Origin: JAZKFT01 sp043760535
GTDB lineage: Bacteria; Bacteroidota; Bacteroidia; Chitinophagales; Chitinophagaceae
Direction of reading: 5' to 3'
Length of the DNA stretch: 17,020 nt
NCBI GenBank assembly: GCA_043760535.1
Contig: JAYUOV010000086.1
Coordinates: 1-17,020, forward strand
In this document: positions 1-6,261 of the stretch, piece after piece
Numbering within the stretch: position 1 is the stretch's first letter
Layout: each line of letters opens with the position of its first letter
Translations under genes and position numbers: made by a program
Notes under the pieces: generated by a model
What the model was told of the DNA's origin: nothing
The model's database searches: none
The model's input: only the letters and a program-made list of their open reading frames with translations

Positions 1-65
1 TCTTTTTCTATGGCCAAATCAATAATGCTCTTGGCGTATCTTGCTGCTAAACGGGGATTTTGCAT
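1..65 (-). CDS. atpH: ATP synthase F1 delta subunit, N-terminal fragment
   Basis: The minus strand opens an ATG at 65 and stays open to the window edge, giving 21 residues that begin MQNPRLAARYAKSIIDLA. This matches the conserved N-terminal helix of the F1 delta subunit (OSCP), where the 'ARYAKSLxDLA' pattern is typical. Delta forms the peripheral stalk cap joining the b subunits to the alpha3beta3 head. The position directly after atpF in the order atpB-atpE-atpF-atpH supports the call. Only the first part of the gene is present; the rest lies left of base 1. The 120-bp gap from atpF is long for this operon and holds short quasi-tandem repeats. Confidence 0.85.
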   Translation of the reverse strand, partial: MQNPRLAARYAKSIIDLAIEK

Positions 66-77
66 AATAAGAATTTA

Positions 78-107
78 AGGTTCAAGCTTCAGGAATCAAG
101 CTTCAAG
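78..107. repeat. 7-bp quasi-tandem repeat (TTCAAG type)
   Basis: In the atpF-atpH spacer the core TTC/ATC followed by A(A/G)G recurs exactly every 7 bases, at 81, 88, 95 and 102 (units such as AAGGTTC, AAGCTTC, AGGAATC). The period is exact although the units vary. It belongs to a set of similar arrays in other spacers of this window. Confidence 0.6.
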
Positions 108-135
108 AAGCTATCCTTGCACCTGTACTTATAAT

Positions 136-165
136 CAATGACCCAATGACCATTGACCTAATAAC
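136..165. repeat. 7-8 bp quasi-tandem repeat (TGAC type)
   Basis: TGAC cores start at 139, 147 and 154, followed by TAAC at 162, so the period is 7-8 bases. The same TGAC-type array occurs again at 7196-7246 beside trpS. Confidence 0.5.
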
Positions 166-185
166 TTTTTGATGAACGACAAACG

Positions 186-680
186 TTAGTTTAATTGCAC
201 CGCATCGGCCAGTTGCTTAATAAATACTTCCTGGTCGGTTTTGTTGCTTAGTTCACGACGAAGCACTTTCTCAGCTACTTCTACTACAAGCGTTCCTACC
301 TGATTTTTTACATCGGTAAGAGCTGCCATTTTCTGGTGTTGAATGGCGGCACTTGCATCCATGATTATCTTGTTGGCTTCGAGCTTGGCTTGTTCCTTAG
401 CGTCGTTAATAATTCTGTCTTTGGTATCCTTCGCTTCTTTTAGCATTTGGGCACGTTCTTCACGGGCCTGCATCATTAGTTGCTCGTTTTCGTTTTTCAA
501 CTGGGCCATTTCTGCTTTTACCCTATCTGCCATAGCAAGACTGTCGGCTATGCCGGTTTCTCTTTCTTTTAAACCCTTTAAGATGGCAGGCCATGCCTTA
601 GATTTTAAAATAAAGAACACAACTAAAAATGCAAGGAGTGTCCAAACCAATAAACCCGGATCTGGCGTTAATAATTTCAT
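186..680 (-). CDS. atpF: ATP synthase F0 subunit b
   Basis: This 164-residue protein has one N-terminal transmembrane helix (about residues 8-26) followed by a long, charged alpha-helical stretch rich in Ala, Glu, Lys and Gln, about residues 30-150. That is the architecture of the F0 b subunit, which dimerises as the peripheral stalk and holds the F1 head against rotation. The segment around residues 127-145 (NQVGTLVVEVAEKVLRREL) is the well-conserved C-terminal part that contacts delta. Length is normal for bacterial b subunits. The gene sits between atpE (96-bp gap) and atpH, in standard order. The start at 680 places the membrane helix at the N-terminus with no extra residues. An opposite-strand open frame at 343-687 is its shadow. 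Confidence 0.97.
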   Translation of the reverse strand: MKLLTPDPGLLVWTLLAFLVVFFILKSKAWPAILKGLKERETGIADSLAMADRVKAEMAQLKNENEQLMMQAREERAQMLKEAKDTKDRIINDAKEQAKLEANKIIMDASAAIQHQKMAALTDVKNQVGTLVVEVAEKVLRRELSNKTDQEVFIKQLADAVQLN

Positions 681-776
681 GGTATGATGATTTTATAAAT
701 TTTTTAAAAGAACTGCACCCATTGCCCTGTGCTTTGGGTGCAGTTATAAGTTTTGCAGATGCTGTAATTTTTACAA

Positions 777-1019
777 TTACAATACCATTGCAAGAAAGCC
801 AACGATGATGCCGAACAAAGCAGCACCCTCTACAAGGGCCGCAGCAAGGATCATGTTTGCACGGATGTCGTTAACGGCTTCTGGCTGACGGGCAATGCTT
901 TCTACAGCACCTTTACCTATCTGACCAATACCAATACCGGCACCAATTGCAGCTAATCCTGCACCGATAGCACCACCTGCGTTTGCAGTGGCATCCAGTA
1001 AAATTGCACTAAGACTCAT
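777..1019 (-). CDS. atpE: ATP synthase F0 subunit c
   Basis: An 80-residue proteolipid begins MSLSAILLDA, with two membrane helices joined by the polar loop containing the signature ARQPE (residues 43-47). The ion-binding carboxylate is Glu64 in LVEGAALFG. The residues after it (Gly-Ala-Ala) lack the Ser/Thr-Tyr pattern of sodium-binding rings such as Ilyobacter, so a proton ring is inferred. I chose the ATG at 1019; the frame is open to 1124, but the extra 35 residues overlap the end of atpB in another frame and do not resemble any c subunit. The gap to atpB is 55 bp. Confidence 0.96.
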   Translation of the reverse strand: MSLSAILLDATANAGGAIGAGLAAIGAGIGIGQIGKGAVESIARQPEAVNDIRANMILAAALVEGAALFGIIVGFLAMVL

Positions 1020-1074
1020 GGTTCTCGAATTTATGATTAAAAAAAAGCGGTTGGTTGTTTTACGTATGTTAGTA

Positions 1075-2220
1075 TTAATGATGTGCAGGAGCATGCTCGG
1101 CACTATGGTCGCCTTCGATGGCACTGCCTATAAGTACTGCGGTAAGTGTAGTAAATATAAATGCCTGTAAAAATGCTACCAGTACTTCAATAAAATATAT
1201 AAAGATGGTAAAACCAATAGCCAGTGGAGAAGCACCCCAACCTGCGCCAACACCCATTTTTTCACCAAAAATAAAAATGAGTGAAATTAAACAGATGATA
1301 ATGATGTGACCCGCCACCATATTGGCAAACAGACGAATAATAAGGGAGAAAGGTTTTAAGAACAAACTCAAAAACTCAACCGGTACCAGGATAAACTTTA
1401 CGCCTAATGGCACTCCCGGAGGATTGAAGATGTGCATCCAATAATGCTTATTACTATTTGCAATGCTTACAACGAAAGATATAACACCTAAAACAACCGG
1501 AAAAGCAATATTACCAGTAACGTTGGCAGTTCCGGGTATCAGGCCAAAAATGTTGAGTATCAGAATGAAAAAGAATACAGTTAGCAGGTAAGGAAGGTAT
1601 TTTTGATATTGATGACCAAGATTAGGTTTTGCCACCTCATCCCTTACAAATGTAATAACTGGCTCCAGTAAGCCTTGCTTTCCTTTGGGAGCCGATGTTA
1701 CACCGAGACCTTTCTTATAACTTTTTGCAATAGAAAGGAACAACCAGGTAAGTAACGTAAGCCCAAGCAACATTTGAACAACGTTGCGGGTCATGGAGAA
1801 ATCATATACTTTAACTGAACTATCTACTTCACCAGCTTCATTTACAGCTACTATTTTACCCTCTATCAGCTTGTAGCCGTTATGTGCTTCTTCCCCATGG
1901 TGAAAAGCCGAGCTCATAAACGCACTAAAACCCTTTTCGGGTGAATACAATAATATAGGTAGTGGAATAGAAACATGGTGCACTTTACCCTCACTATCGT
2001 GGTATTCTGTAAAATGGTACTCATGATTGTCGAGTATGTGGCCAAAAATTACTTCTTTGGCATTGAAACCTTTTTTGTGTTCAGAACCCTCTTCATGCGT
2101 TTTACCTGTATGTTCTTCGGTTTTTGGCGCTTCGTGTTGGGCATTTACCGTTACTGTATTTAACAAGGCAAACAGGCTAAAAGCCGCTACCAGCAATGAT
2201 TTTACTATCTTGTTACCCAT
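1075..2220 (-). CDS. atpB: ATP synthase F0 subunit a
   Basis: This 381-residue protein forms the proton half-channels beside the c ring. The N-terminus has a hydrophobic segment ending near VNAQ (residue 28), like a signal peptide. A His- and Glu-rich hydrophilic stretch follows to about residue 140, then membrane helices begin. The long extension is usual for Bacteroidota a subunits; the E. coli protein is about 270 residues. The essential arginine is Arg296 in SLIIRLFANMVAGH. A conserved C-terminal helix, about residues 335-365 (FIEVLVAFLQAFIFTTL), provides the channel acidic and Gln residues. It is first of the atp genes seen here and has its own promoter-like box just upstream, so the nucleotidyltransferase gene beyond is probably a separate unit. 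Confidence 0.96.
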   Translation of the reverse strand: MGNKIVKSLLVAAFSLFALLNTVTVNAQHEAPKTEEHTGKTHEEGSEHKKGFNAKEVIFGHILDNHEYHFTEYHDSEGKVHHVSIPLPILLYSPEKGFSAFMSSAFHHGEEAHNGYKLIEGKIVAVNEAGEVDSSVKVYDFSMTRNVVQMLLGLTLLTWLFLSIAKSYKKGLGVTSAPKGKQGLLEPVITFVRDEVAKPNLGHQYQKYLPYLLTVFFFILILNIFGLIPGTANVTGNIAFPVVLGVISFVVSIANSNKHYWMHIFNPPGVPLGVKFILVPVEFLSLFLKPFSLIIRLFANMVAGHIIIICLISLIFIFGEKMGVGAGWGASPLAIGFTIFIYFIEVLVAFLQAFIFTTLTAVLIGSAIEGDHSAEHAPAHH

Positions 2221-2240
2221 ACCGGTTCTTAAATTTTGTG

Positions 2241-2248
2241 CAAATATA
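2241..2248 (-). promoter_or_regulatory. Putative -7 box for the atp operon
   Basis: On the minus strand 2248-2241 reads TATATTTG, a perfect TAnnTTTG Bacteroidota -7 element, 20 bases upstream of the atpB start. No clear TTTG -33 element is found at the expected spacing, so the call rests on one box. Confidence 0.45.
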
Positions 2249-2342
2249 GGAGCAGGGGGCTAAAAGGAAAAGTGTTTGGAAAAATAAGAAGGAGAAAGGA
2301 GGATTTTTTTTGGAAGGGGATGCGTGGATTGCAAGAAAAGAA

Positions 2343-2390
2343 TGTTCAATTACCAATGTTCAACGAGCAATAATCAACATAGGAATTCAA
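2343..2390. repeat. 7-bp quasi-tandem repeat (CAA type)
   Basis: CAA recurs at 2347, 2354, 2361, 2368 and 2375, an exact 7-base period, with a further CAA at 2388. Units include TGTTCAA (twice), TTACCAA, CGAGCAA and TAATCAA. The array lies just after the stop of the nucleotidyltransferase gene and before the atp promoter. A purine-rich run at about 2280-2310 precedes it on the plus strand. Confidence 0.6.
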
Positions 2391-2399
2391 GTAGCTATT

Positions 2400-2888
2400 T
2401 TACATTTCGCCCCTTTCTTGTTTTACTTTTTTAATTTCTTCCAAAGCCAAAACATCTATCTGGTCTTTGGGGCGGTTAGCAGCTCTCTTAGATTCGAGGA
2501 GATGGTTGATGTGGAGGAATTTGACCGTTACATTTTCAATTTGGGCTGTTTGAGCCATTTGATAACATTCATCAAAACTCATGTACTCCAGCCCTTTCAC
2601 TTTAGTCATCATATCTAGTGGAAAACCGCTCATCAAGCTGATCATCGACCATCCGGGTACAAATTGCATCCTTTCGATAATTTCCGCAGTTGAAATTTCG
2701 AGTTCTTCAAGTGCATTACCTAGTGCAATTCTATTTTCTGGTGTGTCATCAATATAAAAATCTATGTCACCAGTTGTTCTGTAAAATTTATGGAGATTTA
2801 CAGCAAATCCGCCAATCATAATATAACGAACATTATACTTTGCTAAAGTTGACCATAATGTAATAAACTCATCATCATAAATATCCAT
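2400..2888 (-). CDS. Nucleotidyltransferase (MNT/AbiEii-like fold)
   Basis: This 162-residue protein shows the pol-beta nucleotidyltransferase pattern: the Gly-Gly motif at 26-27 (MIGGFAVNLH), the paired acidic residues Asp41 and Asp43 in TGDIDFYI, and a third acidic residue Asp92 in FPLDMM. The C-terminal stretch 123-146, with SKRAANRPKDQIDVLAL, is typical of small stand-alone bacterial nucleotidyltransferases. Many such proteins act in toxin-antitoxin or phage-defence pairs, but others have unknown roles, and the substrate cannot be read from the sequence. It starts 8 bp after the upstream gene at 2897-3394, so the two form an operon. The catalytic triad looks intact, suggesting an active enzyme. 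Family call is firm; the toxin-antitoxin role is only inferred. Confidence 0.8.
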   Translation of the reverse strand: MDIYDDEFITLWSTLAKYNVRYIMIGGFAVNLHKFYRTTGDIDFYIDDTPENRIALGNALEELEISTAEIIERMQFVPGWSMISLMSGFPLDMMTKVKGLEYMSFDECYQMAQTAQIENVTVKFLHINHLLESKRAANRPKDQIDVLALEEIKKVKQERGEM

Positions 2889-2896
2889 GGCTGCAA

Positions 2897-3394
2897 TTAC
2901 GTTATTGTATTTGGTGAATATGTCACTTTCGCCTTTTTCATTTTTTCGCCTACCCTAATCAACTTCATCATGATTTTAAAACTTTCAGTGGGCGTATGGT
3001 TCAGTCGCTCATGCAATCTTTCCATTTCCACTTCCTCCACAGTGCGGCCAGGTTTATAATTGGTTCTTAATACCGTTTCCATAATTTTAATTTTTACTTG
3101 TATAAACCCATAGTTTTTTCTATTTAATGATAAATGGACTCTACTAAATGGCAACAGGCTGCCAAACATTGCATTAGTATCTATATTCCAGCTATCTATG
3201 TTATCTGATACAACAAGGTCATCTATATCATCAGAACCAGTTTTCTTATCACCGAGTGTAAAATTATATAATCCGTGACTTCCTATCAATTCAAATTGAA
3301 TCGTTCTAATGAAATTACCTTTCAATCCAGCACTAACAAATTCAAATGTCAGGAATTCGGCTCCTGCTTTTAGCTCGTATCTATCAATTTTCAT
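2897..3394 (-). CDS. Hypothetical partner of the nucleotidyltransferase; possibly chimeric
   Basis: A 165-residue protein without membrane segments. Residues 1-65, with LTFEFVSAGLKGN and a GDK...IDDLVVSDN segment, remind me of DUF6934, a Bacteroidota family of unknown function. The match fades after residue 70. The last 61 residues begin at an internal Met (residue 105, ATG at 3082) and are a basic helical segment, including ERLHERLNHTPTESFKIMMKL. That segment resembles the short proteins usually encoded just before such nucleotidyltransferases. It may therefore be a DUF6934-like remnant fused in frame to the true partner, or translation may start at 3082. Both ideas are inference. It is co-transcribed with the nucleotidyltransferase gene 8 bp downstream. 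Confidence 0.65.
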   Translation of the reverse strand: MKIDRYELKAGAEFLTFEFVSAGLKGNFIRTIQFELIGSHGLYNFTLGDKKTGSDDIDDLVVSDNIDSWNIDTNAMFGSLLPFSRVHLSLNRKNYGFIQVKIKIMETVLRTNYKPGRTVEEVEMERLHERLNHTPTESFKIMMKLIRVGEKMKKAKVTYSPNTIT

Positions 3395-3427
3395 AATTGC
3401 TAGAAGATGAAAAAATCACGAACCTGG

Positions 3428-3503
3428 TAACCGAATTAATATTCAGGGGAAGCATTCCAGCTTCCCAAACTGTTGGCCCTGGGTTTGAATCCCATTCGCC
3501 GCT
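3428..3503 (+). pseudogene. Degenerate tRNA-Gly(CCC)-like sequence
   Basis: The plus strand resembles a glycine tRNA from the D-loop onward. The anticodon loop TTCCCAA at 3462-3468 carries CCC at 3464-3466. The T-arm is at 3479-3495, with a 7-base loop and three GC pairs plus one TA pair. A 3' acceptor strand TCGCCGC with discriminator T ends at 3503. The matching 5' acceptor strand is missing, two of five anticodon-stem pairs fail (C31-A39 and C27-T43), the D-arm is shortened, and T-loop position 56 is T instead of C. I read this as a decayed or partial tRNA. It could also be chance resemblance; a covariance-model scan would decide. Confidence 0.4.
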
Positions 3504-3509
3504 CTTTTT

Positions 3510-3791
3510 CTACACATACCTTACCGCATAAATCTTGGGTATAATCATTATACACAAAGCTATTACCAACACCGATTCTACTACCCATGCATAATGGATT
3601 TTGTCTTTACCAATCAGGTATTTAAGAAACAGATCGATGATGACCATGGTAAAGGCCATAGCTATAAAAAGGGCACTTTTATTAGGTAGCAAGTTTACGG
3701 CCACATAATCACCCTTCCAGGTTTTTACGGCCAGCACCATACACACGGGAAAAGCCAAAAGAAAAGGCGTAATAAATTTTAAGATTTTCAT
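3510..3791 (-). CDS. Small membrane protein, paralogue of the next gene
   Basis: A 93-residue protein with about three hydrophobic segments (residues 5-23, 36-56 and 69-88) and no recognised family. The frame is open to an ATG at 3827, but I chose 3791. From there the protein begins MKILKFITP, and the DNA around this ATG aligns with that around the start of the neighbouring gene at 4082 (an AGC(T/A)ATGAA context, then matching codons to TTACGCC). The 12 extra codons have no counterpart. The two genes are 75 bp apart in the same direction and look like a tandem duplication that has diverged. Function unknown; an integral membrane location is inferred from hydropathy. Confidence 0.6.
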   Translation of the reverse strand: MKILKFITPFLLAFPVCMVLAVKTWKGDYVAVNLLPNKSALFIAMAFTMVIIDLFLKYLIGKDKIHYAWVVESVLVIALCIMIIPKIYAVRYV

Positions 3792-3866
3792 AGCTATAAA
3801 TATTTTACCAGCATTAGTATTTCCCAACCATAACCAGCATGAATATTAATAATACCACAACGATTA

Positions 3867-4082
3867 TCAATTCATACACCCAGATTTTTTTACACTATCC
3901 TTAAAATGGACACGTGTAAAAAAGTAAGTAAAAAATACTGCTATTGCTATAAGTATTCCCACTATTAAACCAACCCCACTCCAGCCGCCTGATTCTTCTA
4001 AACTGATATAAGAATCAGCAATCGCAATAATTAGTAAGCCTAAAACAATTGTAAGCGGCGTAACAATTTTAAAAAACTTCAT
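3867..4082 (-). CDS. Small membrane protein, paralogue of the preceding gene
   Basis: A 71-residue protein with two hydrophobic helices (about residues 5-26 and 37-56) and a short basic tail, KDSVKKSGCMN. The N-terminus MKFFKIVTPLTIVLG parallels MKILKFITPFLLAFP of the gene at 3510-3791. The 5' nucleotides are also alike, which supports both the start and common descent. No conserved family recognised. The 156-bp spacer upstream contains a long inverted heptamer array, so this gene probably has its own transcript. Confidence 0.6.
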   Translation of the reverse strand: MKFFKIVTPLTIVLGLLIIAIADSYISLEESGGWSGVGLIVGILIAIAVFFTYFFTRVHFKDSVKKSGCMN

Positions 4083-4126
4083 TGCTATGCAATATAGAAG
4101 CAGAACCGGAAAAATGGCATAAAAAA

Positions 4127-4215
4127 AGGTTCAGGATTCAAGGTTCAAGGAACAAGACAACCTTAATCGTCTCACAATTTGAACCTTGAACCTTGAACCT
4201 TGAACCTTGAACCTT
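4127..4215. repeat. Inverted 7-bp repeat arrays (AAGGTTC / GAACCTT)
   Basis: The right arm is five perfect tandem copies of GAACCTT (4181-4215). The left arm (4127-4153) is a degenerate array of the complementary unit (AAGGTTC, AGGATTC, AAGGTTC, AAGGAAC). The arms can pair into a hairpin of roughly 25 bp around a 25-nt loop. It lies between the oxoamine synthase stop and the next gene, so it would be transcribed at the 3' end of that mRNA. Confidence 0.75.
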
Positions 4216-4216
4216 T

Positions 4217-4243
4217 GGGGCAACCGCAAGGGTTACCCCTACA
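4217..4243 (-). repeat. REP-like hairpin overlapping the oxoamine synthase stop codon
   Basis: GGGGCAACC (4217-4225) and GGTTACCCC (4231-4239) form a 9-bp stem with a 5-base loop; the single C/A mismatch becomes a G-U pair in minus-strand RNA. The minus-strand form GTAGGGG(T/C)AACCC resembles a palindrome that I know from spacers of many environmental bacteria. The TAG stop of the upstream coding region is part of this unit. It may also help end transcription, though there is no strong U-run after it. Confidence 0.55.
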
Positions 4244-5504
4244 TTGTGGCTTTATCAGCCATATCCGGCACCTGGCTTACATTATATACACCGGCTTCTA
4301 GTTTTATTTTGGTTTCGCTAAATGCTTTTAGAGTTTCTACTATATCCGCATCGGTATGAGCGGCGGTAGGTATTAGGCGGTAAATAATATGGCCTTTGGG
4401 TATTACGGGGTACACCACTATGCTACAGAAGATGTGGTAATTTTCGCGAATGTCCATCACCATGGCTGTGGCTTCTTCCACGGTTCCTTTCATGTACACA
4501 GGCGTTACCACGCTATCGGTTTTACCAATATCAAAACCACGCTCTTTTAATCCGGCTTGTAGCTTGGTGGCTTTGTCCCATAGATTTTCCCTTAGTTGGG
4601 GCATACTGCGGAGCATATCCAGCCTTTTAAGATTACCAATTACCAGCGGCATGGGTAAGCTTTTGGCAAAAATCTGGCTACGAATATTGTAGCGAATAAA
4701 ATCGATAATCACCTTTGGCCCCGCCAAAAATGCTCCGATACTAGCCATCGATTTGGCGAATGTGCTGAAGTATAAATCTATCGCATCCTGGCAGCCTTGG
4801 GCTTCGCCGGCACCAGCACCTGTGGCACCCAATGTACCAAAACCGTGTGCATCATCCACCATCAGGCGAAAATCGTATTTGGTTTTAAGGTCGGCTATTT
4901 CTTTAAGTTTACCTTGGTCGCCGGCCATGCCAAATACGCCTTCGGTAATTACCAAAATACCGCCGGCTTTTTGTTTTTCTATTAATGCTGTGGCACGTTC
5001 CAGTTGCTTTTCGCAGTCCTCCACATCGTTGTGTTTAAACACATAACGGTGGCCTGTGTGCAGCCTTAGGCCATCTATAATACAAGCATGGCTTTCGGCA
5101 TCATACACAATTACATCGTGGCGGCCACACACCGCATCAATGGCGCTCATAATTCCCTGGTAGCCAAAGTTCATCAGTATCGAATCTTCCTTGCTCTCAA
5201 AAGCTGCCAATTCACGTTCCAGTTGTTCGTGGTGGTTACTGTTGCCACTCATCATCCTGGCGCCCATGGGCATGGCCAGTCCAAACTCGGCCGATGCATC
5301 TGCATCTGCCTTTCTTATTTCGGGGTGGTTGGCCAGGCCCAAATAATTATTCAGGCTCCATACAATCATTTCCTTACCCCTAAAACCCATACGGTTGCTA
5401 ATTTCGCCTTCCAGCTTAGGAAATGCAAAATAGCCATGTGCCCTTTCACGGTGCTGCCCCAACGGGCCCTGGTGCTTCACTAATTTTTCAAAAATGTCGG
5501 CCAT
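4239..5504 (-). CDS. PLP-dependent alpha-oxoamine synthase (serine palmitoyltransferase-like)
   Basis: This 421-residue fold-type I PLP enzyme belongs to the family that condenses an amino acid with an acyl thioester. Visible hallmarks are NNYLGLANHPE (52-62), cofactor-stacking His139, Asp217 and His220 in VDDAHGFG, and the PLP Schiff-base lysine Lys251 in STFAKSMASIGAF. The segment RYNIRSQIFAKSLP (271-284) resembles the serine palmitoyltransferase branch. Such ~420-aa Bacteroidota enzymes are often labelled 2-amino-3-ketobutyrate CoA ligase. In this phylum, serine palmitoyltransferase (sphingolipids) or cysteate acyltransferase (sulfonolipids) is at least as likely. The family is certain, the substrate is not. 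A good promoter lies at 5679-5710, giving a leader of about 165 nt. The stop codon is supplied by a repeat. Confidence 0.9.
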   Translation of the reverse strand: MADIFEKLVKHQGPLGQHRERAHGYFAFPKLEGEISNRMGFRGKEMIVWSLNNYLGLANHPEIRKADADASAEFGLAMPMGARMMSGNSNHHEQLERELAAFESKEDSILMNFGYQGIMSAIDAVCGRHDVIVYDAESHACIIDGLRLHTGHRYVFKHNDVEDCEKQLERATALIEKQKAGGILVITEGVFGMAGDQGKLKEIADLKTKYDFRLMVDDAHGFGTLGATGAGAGEAQGCQDAIDLYFSTFAKSMASIGAFLAGPKVIIDFIRYNIRSQIFAKSLPMPLVIGNLKRLDMLRSMPQLRENLWDKATKLQAGLKERGFDIGKTDSVVTPVYMKGTVEEATAMVMDIRENYHIFCSIVVYPVIPKGHIIYRLIPTAAHTDADIVETLKAFSETKIKLEAGVYNVSQVPDMADKATM

Positions 5505-5509
5505 AGTTT

Positions 5510-5553
5510 GATTTATGATTTATGATTTGCGGTTTATGATTTGAAGGTTCAAG
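5510..5553. repeat. 7-bp quasi-tandem repeat (TATGATT type)
   Basis: GATT or GGTT occurs at 5510, 5517, 5524, 5531 and 5538, an exact 7-base period. The array then passes into an AAGGTTCAAGG unit like those at 4127-4153. It lies within the inferred 5' leader of the oxoamine synthase mRNA, immediately upstream of the start codon. Confidence 0.65.
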
Positions 5554-5594
5554 GGTATATTAATTTTTTTGGAGCCATGGGCCAGTACTACTCT

Positions 5595-5611
5595 GGGGCG
5601 ACATTGGCGAC
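5595..5611. repeat. Short dispersed repeat with GCGACATTGGCGA core
   Basis: The 13-base core GCGACATTGGCGA (5599-5611) recurs on the same strand at 16980-16992, each time after a (C/G)(T/A)GG(G/A)-type lead. It lies in the spacer upstream of the oxoamine synthase. Two copies 11 kb apart in non-coding DNA suggest a dispersed REP-like family, but two copies are thin evidence. Confidence 0.4.
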
Positions 5612-5678
5612 GCTCCGTTCAGGTTAGCTACTACTATTTGGCATTGAACAACCTCCCATTAAATAATTGTGAACACTG

Positions 5679-5710
5679 CAAAAGTAAGGTTTGGCGGTGA
5701 GTGAGGCAAA
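5679..5710 (-). promoter_or_regulatory. Bacteroidota-type promoter for the oxoamine synthase gene
   Basis: On the minus strand TTTG (5710-5707) is followed after 20 bases by TACTTTTG (5686-5679), which fits the Bacteroidota consensus TTTG-N19/20-TAnnTTTG. Transcription would start near 5672 and give a leader of about 165 nt that contains the heptamer array. Confidence 0.6.
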
Positions 5711-5769
5711 CCGGGGTATTAAACTGACTTCATTAACCAAAGAAGTAAGGTTTTAAAAACCTGATTTCT

Positions 5770-6195
5770 TTAAACGCCGGGCGGTTTTAAACACCTTTTA
5801 TACTCATACCGATGATAAAAAAACACCGCTACCATTACAAGAAAAATAAAACCAACCAGTATCAGTGGCCTGCTATTTGGCCAAACTACTCGATCGAAGT
5901 ACCGATGTTTTAATACCCTAATTTTTTGCCCTACCCGATACTTACCACTAAAGCAATCAGATTTGGTAATTCTAAGGCTGTATTCTATTTCATCTAAACG
6001 AACTTTAATGGAGGGCTTTTTTCTTTTACAAATAAAAATTTGAGATACCTCAGCCAGTCTTTCTTCACCATTGTATCGAACATAAATATCAATTAGGCCA
6101 TTGCAAAGCACTGCCATAATAAATACAAAAATGAATGCCATTACCAGCTTTGCTCCCCGCCCCCATTTTTCTTTTACTGTTCGGTGTTTGGCCAT
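5770..6195 (-). CDS. Two-TM membrane protein, DUF3592-like topology
   Basis: A 141-residue protein with a basic N-terminus, a first transmembrane helix at about 16-36, a polar domain of about 70 residues, and a second helix at about 110-128 followed by a short basic tail. The loop contains KYRVGQKIRVLKHRYFDRVV, which resembles the 'vGd.v.Vyy.p' element of DUF3592 proteins; their helix-beta domain-helix layout is the same. Function of that family is not established. It is preceded by 66 bp from the kinase gene in the same direction and followed by about 265 bp of non-coding DNA. Confidence is good that it is a gene and moderate for the family. Confidence 0.65.
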   Translation of the reverse strand: MAKHRTVKEKWGRGAKLVMAFIFVFIMAVLCNGLIDIYVRYNGEERLAEVSQIFICKRKKPSIKVRLDEIEYSLRITKSDCFSGKYRVGQKIRVLKHRYFDRVVWPNSRPLILVGFIFLVMVAVFFYHRYEYKRCLKPPGV

Positions 6196-6261
6196 AAACT
6201 TTCTTAACTAAAAAGAAGCCAAGTTTGTATAAAATGACTTCTTTAACTGGAGCTATTTTTT

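Noticed and set aside
777..1124. Longer version of atpE starting at 1124
   Set aside because: The extra 35 residues overlap the atpB 3' end and have no counterpart in c subunits; the ATG at 1019 gives the standard 80-residue protein.
4127..4215. CRISPR array
   Set aside because: The repeat is 7 bp with no spacers and there are no cas genes; it is a simple tandem array.
6212..6244. Inverted repeat AAAGAAG/CTTCTTT after the kinase gene
   Set aside because: Only 7 AT-rich pairs with a 19-base loop; too weak to call a terminator.
5726..6247. Near-identical short stretches (TGACTTCATTAAC and TGACTTCTTTAAC) flanking the two-TM gene
   Set aside because: Thirteen AT-rich bases with one mismatch is too little to claim target-site duplications, and no mobile-element gene lies between them.
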